From an uncultured Clostridia bacterium (GTDB lineage: Bacteria > Bacillota > Clostridia > Christensenellales > CAG-917), in assembly GCA_946056785.1 (NCBI GenBank), contig CAMGKS010000056.1:1-7229 (forward strand): a stretch of 7,229 nt of DNA, read 5' to 3'. Both the position numbers and the translations under genes were made by a program. The notes under the pieces are model-generated. The model made no database searches. It was not told the origin of the DNA and saw only the letters and a program-made list of their open reading frames with translations. Every line of letters begins with the position of its first letter. The first letter of the stretch is position 1. Shown here in pieces: positions 1-5,194 of the stretch.

Positions 1-303
1 CTTTCGGGATATCAGCTTGACAGCGTGTCGGTTGTAGTAAACAGAGTGCGAGGCGAGATGGTTTCAAGAGGAGAAATGATGAGTCCTGCCGATATTACGA
101 GGCTGCTCAGAAGCGAACCGATAGGTATCGTCCCCGACGACGACCTGATAACTTTATACTCACAGGTAGGAAAAGTCCCCGAATATGCGTCGAGCGATAA
201 AGCGTTTAAATATTTGGCGGAAAACGTTCATTACGGAACAAAAAAGTTTTATGAATATAACAAATGGAATTTTTGGTCCAGATTAAGAAGGAGAGCAAGA
301 TGA
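1..303 (+). CDS. minD: Septum site-determining ATPase MinD, C-terminal part (5' end outside window)
   Basis: MinD is a Walker-type ATPase that binds the membrane as an ATP-bound dimer, recruits MinC and so blocks FtsZ ring assembly away from mid-cell. The frame is open from base 1 and ends at TGA 301-303, giving 100 of the usual roughly 265 residues. The stretch from about residue 9 (VSVVVNRVR) through MVSRGEMMS and IGIVPDDDLI matches the conserved MinD C-terminal half (LLVNRxRxxMVxxGDMLS, IGVVPDDxxVI). The Walker A region lies before the window. The last residues, NKWNFWSRLRRRAR, form a basic, aromatic amphipathic tail, as expected for the MinD membrane-targeting helix. The stop overlaps the minE start (ATGA), so the two are co-translated. 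Family identity is strong; the missing N-terminus prevents a check of the ATPase motifs. Confidence 0.93.
   Translation, partial: LSGYQLDSVSVVVNRVRGEMVSRGEMMSPADITRLLRSEPIGIVPDDDLITLYSQVGKVPEYASSDKAFKYLAENVHYGTKKFYEYNKWNFWSRLRRRAR
288..293 (+). promoter_or_regulatory. Ribosome binding site for minE
   Basis: AAGGAG lies 6 nt before the ATG at 300, inside the minD coding sequence. It supports ATG 300 as the main minE start. The in-frame ATG at 264 has no such site. Confidence 0.8.
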
Positions 304-533
304 ACAATGCCGACTTTGCAGCCGACAGGCTTAAAAATATTTTGATAAAAGATAAGGTGAAAGCACAGCAAGGTTTTATCGACGTGTTAAAGGGCGATTT
401 GTTCAGATTGCTTAACGATTATTTCGAACTGTCAAGCGATATCTACGTAGATTTAGAATTGAGCGATAGAGGAGATTTTGGCGTTTACGTGTCGGTTAAG
501 GCTAACAGAATCAAACCTTTTGTTACGACGTGA
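300..533 (+). CDS. minE: Cell division topological specificity factor MinE
   Basis: MinE stimulates the MinD ATPase and drives MinCD off the membrane, producing Min oscillation or polar gradients. From ATG 300 the product is 77 residues, short beside the 88 of E. coli MinE. Residues 8-20 (ADRLKNILIKDKV) match the anti-MinCD helix. Residues 31-43 (KGDLFRLLNDYFE) match the RKDILEVICKYVQ block of the topological specificity domain. Residues 48-68 give the following beta strands. The start was chosen on the AAGGAG site and the ATGA overlap with minD. From this start the N-terminal membrane-targeting peptide seen in E. coli MinE is missing. An in-frame ATG at 264 would restore one (MEFLVQIKKESK) but has no ribosome binding site and overlaps minD by 40 bp. 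Family identity is well supported by gene order plus motifs; start choice is less certain. Confidence 0.9.
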   Translation: MNNADFAADRLKNILIKDKVKAQQGFIDVLKGDLFRLLNDYFELSSDIYVDLELSDRGDFGVYVSVKANRIKPFVTT

Positions 534-639
534 AAGGGAAGTCGTAAAGCAATTCATAAATTCGTCGCTTGTCGTCGCTTATTGATTTAAATTTTACGCC
601 CGATTATAGCGTTTTCCCCTAAACTTTTAAGCGAGAATG

Positions 640-680
640 CGTAACAAATATTTATAAAATTCGTAACAAATATTTATAAA
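640..680 (+). repeat. Two tandem 19-bp direct repeats, 22-bp period
   Basis: An identical 19-bp unit beginning CGTAACAAATATTT occurs at 640-658 and 662-680, separated by 3 bp. The start-to-start distance of 22 bp is about two turns of B-DNA, so a protein could bind both copies on the same face. Each copy contains the self-complementary AAATATTT. The second also completes the perfect palindrome ATTTATAAAT at 672-681. The pair lies in the non-coding gap between minE and the small membrane protein gene. A paired operator or an upstream activating element is possible, and so is a recent 22-bp duplication. No known binding motif is recognised. Confidence 0.9.
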
Positions 681-692
681 TTATTAATTTTT

Positions 693-722
693 TTCATAAA
701 CCGAAAATACGCCTCATATTTT
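693..722 (+). promoter_or_regulatory. Possible promoter, with some resemblance to sporulation sigma-E
   Basis: TTCATAAA (693-700), a 14-bp spacer and CATATTTT (715-722) precede the small membrane protein and M50 protease genes. The TCATA and CATA cores and the spacing resemble Bacillus sigma-E promoters (roughly GTCATATT, 13-15 bp, CATACAAT), and spoIVF is sigma-E dependent in B. subtilis. The match is partial in an AT-rich stretch. Alternatively, TTCATA (693-698), 18 bp, TATTTT (717-722) would be a poor sigma-A promoter. Either would start transcription close to the ribosome binding site at 728. Treat as a weak candidate. Confidence 0.25.
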
Positions 723-737
723 ATAGCGAGGTGGAAT

Positions 738-998
738 ATGAAATTTGACGCTTTAAAAAAAGCTAAAGTCGAAATTATCGAGAACGATTACGTTGAAAAC
801 AGAGTGGGCAAACCTGAAACCGTAAGCAACGAAAAAGAAGAAGTCAAAAGCAAAAAATTCGGTTTTCTTGACAGCGCAATAATTGCTACGGCTGTAGGCG
901 GTTTCGCATCGCTCGGCTATTTGTGTTTTACCGTTGCAAAAATGGTGTCCGGTTCTTCGGCTATTGCCGCCGCCATAGCAAAACTTGTCACGCTGTAA
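738..998 (+). CDS. Small single-pass membrane protein of unknown function, in the spoIVFA position
   Basis: I do not recognise this 86-residue protein. Residues 1-40 are hydrophilic and highly charged, rich in Lys and Glu. Residues about 46-70 (from SAIIATAVGG to FTVAKMV) form one likely transmembrane helix rich in small residues. The last 15 residues are again mildly hydrophobic (SAIAAAIAKLV). The start ATG 738 has GAGGTGG at 728-734. The gene ends 13 bp before the first credible start of the M50 protease, and the ribosome binding site of the protease overlaps its stop, so the two are surely co-translated. In many spore formers this place is held by spoIVFA, a larger single-pass protein with a LytM domain that regulates SpoIVFB. 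This protein has no LytM domain. By position and topology it may be a partner or regulator of the protease, but that is inference. Confidence 0.65.
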   Translation: MKFDALKKAKVEIIENDYVENRVGKPETVSNEKEEVKSKKFGFLDSAIIATAVGGFASLGYLCFTVAKMVSGSSAIAAAIAKLVTL

Positions 999-1848
999 AG
1001 GAGAAATCAAAATTCACCCGCTGTTTGTAGCCGTGGGTGTTGCGATGATATTCCTTGGGCGGGGAGCGTCTTTTTTATGGACGCTTTTTGCTTTGTTTTT
1101 TCATGAAACCGCACATTGCATAGCGGCAAAAACGCGCGGTTATAAACTTAACCGCTTGGTGCTGCTGCCATACGGAGCGGCATTGTACGGCGAGGAAAAA
1201 ATAGACGCAAGGTCGATGATTTTTATTGCCGCCGCCGGTCCTGCGATAAACGTTTTGCTTGCTCTTACTGTAATGGCGCTTTGGTGGGCATTCCCGACGT
1301 TAAAAGAACCGCTTTCCGTTTTCTTTAAGGCAAACGTAGCCCTTGCCTTTTTCAATGCAGTGCCGGCTTTTCCGTTAGATGGCAGCAGGATTGTCTTAGG
1401 TTTGTCTAAGAATAAATTTAAGGCGTTAAAGATTTTGAAAGCCGTAGGCGTGATAGCGAGCATTGCATGTATGGCGCTTTTTATCGTCAGTGCGTTTTTT
1501 AAAATAAACTTTTCTTTGGGCATCATATCGGTGTTCCTTTTCGTGGGAGCAAAGATGGGCGGCGAAAAAGAAAGTTACAGCCATATCGCTTCGAAATTGT
1601 CAAAGGACTATTACGTCGGGGTAGCTCAAAAGGCCGTTACGATTGACGATAAAGCTCCGCTGTTGAACGTACTCAGGCTAATGGACGAAAAATCGGAACT
1701 GAAATTAAAAATAAACGGAACGGGATGTGAACTTGACGAAAAAGAAATCGAGGATCTTCTCGTTTCTTTCCCTTTGACCGCAACAATAGGCGAAGCGTTG
1801 AAAAACACGTCTATTGCGGGAAATACGTCAAATTCAAGTAAAGAGTAG
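985..1848 (+). CDS. SpoIVFB-like M50 (site-2) intramembrane zinc metalloprotease
   Basis: Site-2 proteases cut substrates within the membrane; B. subtilis SpoIVFB releases active sigma-K from pro-sigma-K in the mother cell. Counting from TTG 985 (287 residues), the zinc motif HETAH is at 40-44 with catalytic Glu41, inside a hydrophobic helix. The second motif NAVPAFPLDG is at 124-133 and supplies the third ligand Asp132. Further membrane helices lie at about 78-100 and 150-190. LLPYGA at 60-66 parallels LLPFGG of SpoIVFB. Residues about 215-275 resemble a degenerate CBS domain (VTIDDKAPLLNVLRLMDE), the C-terminal module of SpoIVFB that senses ATP. The start is uncertain: TTG 985 has no ribosome binding site and overlaps the previous gene, while AAAGGAG at 997-1003 is ideally placed for an ATT codon at 1012 (IHPLF), which fits the family N-terminus. 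The substrate here is unknown, and a sporulation role is not shown. Confidence 0.92.
   Translation: MSRCKGEIKIHPLFVAVGVAMIFLGRGASFLWTLFALFFHETAHCIAAKTRGYKLNRLVLLPYGAALYGEEKIDARSMIFIAAAGPAINVLLALTVMALWWAFPTLKEPLSVFFKANVALAFFNAVPAFPLDGSRIVLGLSKNKFKALKILKAVGVIASIACMALFIVSAFFKINFSLGIISVFLFVGAKMGGEKESYSHIASKLSKDYYVGVAQKAVTIDDKAPLLNVLRLMDEKSELKLKINGTGCELDEKEIEDLLVSFPLTATIGEALKNTSIAGNTSNSSKE
997..1003 (+). promoter_or_regulatory. Strong ribosome binding site without a standard start codon downstream
   Basis: AAAGGAG overlaps the stop codon of the small membrane protein gene. The only in-frame codons at usable distance are ATC 1006 (2 nt) and ATT 1012 (8 nt). The 8-nt spacing to ATT 1012 is typical of real sites, so an AUU start for the protease is suggested. 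Confidence 0.6.
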
Positions 1849-1865
1849 TATTACTTGACTTTTTT
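1834..1865 (+). terminator. Weak intrinsic terminator or operator-like inverted repeat
   Basis: TCAAGTAA (1834-1841) and TTACTTGA (1851-1858) form a perfect 8-bp stem with a 9-nt loop, followed by C and six T residues (1860-1865). It spans the protease stop codon. The stem has only two G:C pairs, so it would be a leaky terminator. The 3' arm contains most of the -35 box of the next promoter, so the inverted repeat might also act as a regulator binding site. Confidence 0.45.
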
Positions 1866-1883
1866 GCTCTTTCAAACTATAAT
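1855..1883 (+). promoter_or_regulatory. Near-consensus sigma-A promoter for the glk-radical SAM-rng operon
   Basis: TTGACT (1855-1860), a 17-bp spacer and a perfect TATAAT (1878-1883) precede the ROK kinase start at 1903. Transcription would begin near 1890, leaving a leader of only about 13 nt with the ribosome binding site GATGAGGTG (1891-1899) almost at its 5' end. No other clear promoter is seen before the genes up to RNase G. Confidence 0.85.
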
Positions 1884-1902
1884 TCCCAAAGATGAGGTGC
1901 AT

Positions 1903-2853
1903 ATGAAGATTATCGGTATTGATATCGGCGGCATGAGTGCAAAAGCCGGTATTGTAAACGAAAACGGCGAAATTTTATACAAAAGAACAGTTGTAACTGA
2001 GAAAGAAACGTCAAGCGGAGTTTTTATTTCCGATATGGCACACCTAACTTTCGATTTGTTGGCAGACGCCGGTCTTACTTTGAACGACATAGACGGAATA
2101 GGGCTCGGTTTTCCGGGGTCCATCAACGATGAAAAAGGCATTGTCAGATATTGTTGCAACTTAAATCTCCGTAACGTTGAATTTGTCAAGTTGTTTAAAA
2201 GCAGTCTTAATTTTAAAAAACCAGTAATGATTTCAAACGACGCAAACTGTGCCGTTCTTGCCGAAGCTAAATTCGGAGCGGCAAAGGGAGCGAAAGACGT
2301 CGTTATGTTCACTTTGGGTACGGGAATAGGAACGGGCATAATCTCCGGCGGCAGACTTATAACGGGAAATGCTTCGGCGGGTTCTGAAGGCGGTCATACA
2401 ACGCTTATTATGGGCGGCAAGCAGTGCGGCTGCGGAAGAAAGGGTTGCTTTGAAGCGTATGCGTCGGCAACCGCTCTGTTAAATCAGACAAAGGAAGCTG
2501 TCGAGAAAAATCCGGACAGTTTACTTGCGGAAAAAGTTAACGCAGAAGGATTGAGCGGCAAAGTGCCTTTCGATTGTGCAATGCTCGGCGATAGAACGGC
2601 TCTTGAAGTCGTAAGAAATTATACAAAATACCTTGGCGAAGGCGTTGTAAACTTCTGCAATATTTTTTATCCTGAAATCGTGCTTTTGGGCGGCGGCGTT
2701 TCTAATCAGGGCGACAACATTGTCAGACCTTTGCAAAGATACATTGATTTGAACGTGTACGGCAGAGAGTATAACCCGAAAATAAAGGTTGCTGTTGCCG
2801 CAATGGGCAATGACGCAGGAATAATCGGTGCGGCGGCGTTATGTCTACAATAG
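1903..2853 (+). CDS. glk: ROK-family glucokinase
   Basis: This enzyme phosphorylates glucose with ATP in the cytoplasm, the entry step to glycolysis for sugar not brought in by a PTS. The 316 residues match the usual ROK length (about 300-325). The N-terminal phosphate-binding motif GIDIGG is at 5-10. NDAN at 112-115 carries the catalytic base Asp113. TLGTGIGTGII at 137-147 is the second phosphate loop. SEGGH at 161-165 followed by CGCGRKGC at 175-182 gives the ROK zinc site (His165, Cys175, Cys177, Cys182). ATG 1903 is chosen because GATGAGGTG precedes it and because upstream extension would run into the promoter. The gene overlaps the radical SAM gene by 13 bp. It interrupts the usual order in which the M50 gene is followed by the radical SAM pair. 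Glucose is the likely substrate, but ROK kinases for N-acetylmannosamine or fructose share these motifs. Confidence 0.92.
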   Translation: MKIIGIDIGGMSAKAGIVNENGEILYKRTVVTEKETSSGVFISDMAHLTFDLLADAGLTLNDIDGIGLGFPGSINDEKGIVRYCCNLNLRNVEFVKLFKSSLNFKKPVMISNDANCAVLAEAKFGAAKGAKDVVMFTLGTGIGTGIISGGRLITGNASAGSEGGHTTLIMGGKQCGCGRKGCFEAYASATALLNQTKEAVEKNPDSLLAEKVNAEGLSGKVPFDCAMLGDRTALEVVRNYTKYLGEGVVNFCNIFYPEIVLLGGGVSNQGDNIVRPLQRYIDLNVYGREYNPKIKVAVAAMGNDAGIIGAAALCLQ

Positions 2854-4610
2854 ATAAACAGTTATTAAAAAAACTTTTGCTTACGGTTGAAAAGCCGTCA
2901 AGATATACGGGCGGTGAATTTAACACACCCGACGTGACGAAACCTCATAGGGCTTCGTTTTGTTTCTGTTTTCCCGATATTTATGAAATAGGAATGTCCA
3001 ATCTCGGCATACAGATTCTGTACGACGTTATAAATAACGATCCCGATTTTGTCGCAGAGCGTTGTTATGCTCCGTGGGTAGATTTCGGCGACAAACTTAA
3101 AGAGAACGAGATTCCGTTGTTTTCGCTTGAAACAAAGACGCCGCTCAAAGAGTTTGACGTCGTAGGCTTTTCCGTGCAGTTCGAGCTTTTGTATACAAAC
3201 GTTTTATATATGTTAGAGCTCGCTAAGATACCTTTTTATGCAAAAGACCGTGACGAAAGTTATCCGATCATTATTGCAGGCGGACCTTGTGCCGTCAATC
3301 CCGAACCTTTTAAAGAATTTTTCGACCTTATAGTTATAGGCGAAGGGGAAGAAGCGGATATTGCCGTTTTGAAAGCCGTCGCCGACGGAAAGGAAAAAGG
3401 GCTTTCCAAAAAGGAAATTCTTAAAAAGTGCATGGAGATTGAGGGCGTATACGTGCCGTCGCTTTTTAAAAGCGGCGATAAAGTCGTAAAGGCAGTCGTC
3501 GACGATTTTGAAAATTCCCCGTTTCCTTTAAGACCGCTTGTGCCTAATCTCAATATCGTCCACGACAGAGTAGTTATGGAACTTTATCGCGGTTGTGCTT
3601 CCGGATGCCGTTTTTGTCAGGCAGGATTTTATTATCGCCCTATAAGAGAAAAAAGTGCGTCACGCATTGCAAATCTTGCAAAGTCGGCTATAGATGCAAC
3701 GGGATATGAAGAATTATCCCTTTGCAGTTTGTCAACGGGCGATTATTCGTATTTAAGAGAGCTTATCGACGATTTAAAAGATATTACTTCAAAAAAGCAC
3801 GTCAATCTGTCTTTGCCGAGTTTAAGACTTAACAGCTTTGACAGCGACATAGCTCAAAACAGCCGTCGCAGTTCATTGACGTTTGCTCCCGAAGCCGGTA
3901 CGCAAAGGCTCAGAAACGTTATAAATAAGAATATTACGGATAAGGATATAGATAATATAGGTAAGGCTTTCGACGCAGGGTATCAAAGCGTTAAGCTGTA
4001 TTTTATGATGGGACTGCCGTCGGAAACCGACGCTGACCTTGACGGAATAGTTTTAATTTGCGAGAGACTAAAAAATATGTATTATTCGGTAAAAAGACAA
4101 CGTCCTTTGACTATTTCCGTCAGTTGTTCTGTGTTTATACCTAAGCCTTGCACGCCTTTTCAATGGGCGGCACAGATTTCAATCGATGAGATGATGCGTA
4201 AGCAGGAATATTTAAAAAATAAATTAAGAGCGGTTAAGGGCGTGAAATTTTCCTGGCACGGTGCTGAATCGTCAAAACTCGAAGCGGCTTTGGCACGTGG
4301 TGGCAGTGAGTTGAACGAAGTAATTTTGACTGCTTATAAGAGCGGGTCGAAATTCGATGGTTGGACGGAGTTTTTTAATTGGGAAAATTGGCTTGCGGCA
4401 TTTGAAAAGTGCGGAATAGACGTAAACGATTATTCCCGCAATTTCAATCTCGATGAAGAACTTCCGTGGGATTTTATCGACACGGGAATTCCTAAAACGT
4501 ATTTTAAAAACGAATATCTTAAAGCGATCGACGGCTTGCCTACCGCAAATTGTCGTAACGGTTGCAACCGTTGCGGTGCGGCGAAACTTGGGAGGTGTAC
4601 GATTTTATGA
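2841..4610 (+). CDS. TIGR03960-type radical SAM protein with N-terminal B12-binding-like domain
   Basis: This is a 589-residue member of the uncharacterised radical SAM family that travels with DUF2344 proteins and RNase G. RYTGGEFN near residue 21 is a family N-terminal hallmark. Residues about 35-175 form a cobalamin-binding-like Rossmann domain (VVGFSVQFELLYTNV, AGGP at 146-149, VIGEGEE at 165-171). The usual DxHxxG base-off motif is not seen; the closest is DIYEIG at 46-51. The cluster motif CASGCRFC at 252-259 (Cys252, Cys256, Cys259) binds the [4Fe-4S] that cleaves S-adenosylmethionine. TFAPEAGTQRLR near residue 348 and MMGLPSETD near 390 are typical of the radical SAM barrel. The C-terminus carries a second CxxxCxxC set, Cys571, Cys575 and Cys578, plus Cys586, which could hold an auxiliary cluster or zinc. 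There is no strong ribosome binding site, so translation is probably coupled to glk. The reaction is unknown; context suggests RNA or ribosome modification. Confidence 0.93.
   Translation: MSTIDKQLLKKLLLTVEKPSRYTGGEFNTPDVTKPHRASFCFCFPDIYEIGMSNLGIQILYDVINNDPDFVAERCYAPWVDFGDKLKENEIPLFSLETKTPLKEFDVVGFSVQFELLYTNVLYMLELAKIPFYAKDRDESYPIIIAGGPCAVNPEPFKEFFDLIVIGEGEEADIAVLKAVADGKEKGLSKKEILKKCMEIEGVYVPSLFKSGDKVVKAVVDDFENSPFPLRPLVPNLNIVHDRVVMELYRGCASGCRFCQAGFYYRPIREKSASRIANLAKSAIDATGYEELSLCSLSTGDYSYLRELIDDLKDITSKKHVNLSLPSLRLNSFDSDIAQNSRRSSLTFAPEAGTQRLRNVINKNITDKDIDNIGKAFDAGYQSVKLYFMMGLPSETDADLDGIVLICERLKNMYYSVKRQRPLTISVSCSVFIPKPCTPFQWAAQISIDEMMRKQEYLKNKLRAVKGVKFSWHGAESSKLEAALARGGSELNEVILTAYKSGSKFDGWTEFFNWENWLAAFEKCGIDVNDYSRNFNLDEELPWDFIDTGIPKTYFKNEYLKAIDGLPTANCRNGCNRCGAAKLGRCTIL
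4591..4596 (+). promoter_or_regulatory. Ribosome binding site for the DUF2344 gene
   Basis: A full GGAGGT lies 10 nt before ATG 4607 and within the end of the radical SAM gene. It fixes the start of the DUF2344 gene in the ATGA overlap. Confidence 0.75.
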
Positions 4611-5194
4611 TACTCTTGAAGTTTGAAAAAGCCGAAGGTTTTTGTTTTATATCTCACGTTGACACGTTAAGACATTTTCAGCGTATATTCCGCAGAGCCG
4701 ACATAAGCGTTGAATATTCAAAAGGGTTTAATCCGCATATGCTGATTTACTTTTCTTCTCCGCTTCCGCTCGGTCTTGCTTCGAAAGCCGAATACGTATG
4801 CGTTGCAACGGATATGAAAGCGGAAGAGTTTTTAAAGCGTTACAATGATAATTGTCCCGATGGTTTAAAAGGGGTAAGTGCCGCGAACGTTGATAAAAAT
4901 CCGAATTTACAAGCAAACGTTGCGGCGTGCAGATATATTTTTGCTAAGAAATTGCAAAAAAAGAACAGCTATTCCGTTACGTATGAAAAGAAAGGAGAAA
5001 CGGTGACGGAAACGATAGACGACAGAATTTATTCTATGGGTGAATATGACGCGGTTTTAGCAAGCGTAACTCTTCGCCCCGACAGATTCGCTTTGTCGTG
5101 TTCGGACAACTGTATAACTGAAATCGTAAAAACAAATCAATATCTGAAAATCGGAGATAAGCTCGTTGACGTCGACGAGTATTACGGTCTATGA
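4607..5194 (+). CDS. DUF2344 / TIGR03936 radical SAM-linked protein
   Basis: This 195-residue cytoplasmic protein belongs to the family named for its constant association with TIGR03960 radical SAM proteins; in some bacteria the two are fused. The hallmark N-terminus is present: a first strand LLKFEKAEG, then FISHVDTLRHFQRIFRRADI at 14-33, YSKGFNPH at 37-44, and FSSPLPLGLASKAEYV at 49-64. LRPDRF near residue 157 in the C-terminal part also fits. It is slightly shorter than many relatives (about 200-240). The start ATG overlaps the preceding stop (ATGA) with GGAGGT upstream, and its own stop overlaps the rng start in the same manner. No catalytic residues are known. It probably serves as a substrate-binding or RNA-contacting partner of the radical SAM enzyme, which is inference from linkage. 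Confidence 0.93.
   Translation: MILLKFEKAEGFCFISHVDTLRHFQRIFRRADISVEYSKGFNPHMLIYFSSPLPLGLASKAEYVCVATDMKAEEFLKRYNDNCPDGLKGVSAANVDKNPNLQANVAACRYIFAKKLQKKNSYSVTYEKKGETVTETIDDRIYSMGEYDAVLASVTLRPDRFALSCSDNCITEIVKTNQYLKIGDKLVDVDEYYGL

Noticed and set aside
562..580. Short direct repeat TCGTCGCTT with a 10-bp period after minE
   Set aside because: Only 9 bp long with no adjacent promoter or stem; it could arise by slippage and no function can be supported.
534..600. Possible terminator after minE
   Set aside because: Only imperfect A/T-rich complementarity (GTAAA with TTTAC) and no stable GC stem followed by a T tract.
582..610. TTGATT, 17 bp, TATAGC as a sigma-A promoter in the gap after minE
   Set aside because: Only four of six matches in each box, and about 125 bp from the next start; it cannot be told from chance in AT-rich DNA.
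1140..1526. 128-residue minus-strand frame opposite the M50 gene
   Set aside because: It mirrors the strongly supported protease coding sequence, including both zinc motifs, and has no ribosome binding site or motif of its own.
1855..1902. Upstream extension of the glucokinase from TTG 1855
   Set aside because: It would translate the promoter itself, and ATG 1903 has a good ribosome binding site and begins at the family's normal first strand.
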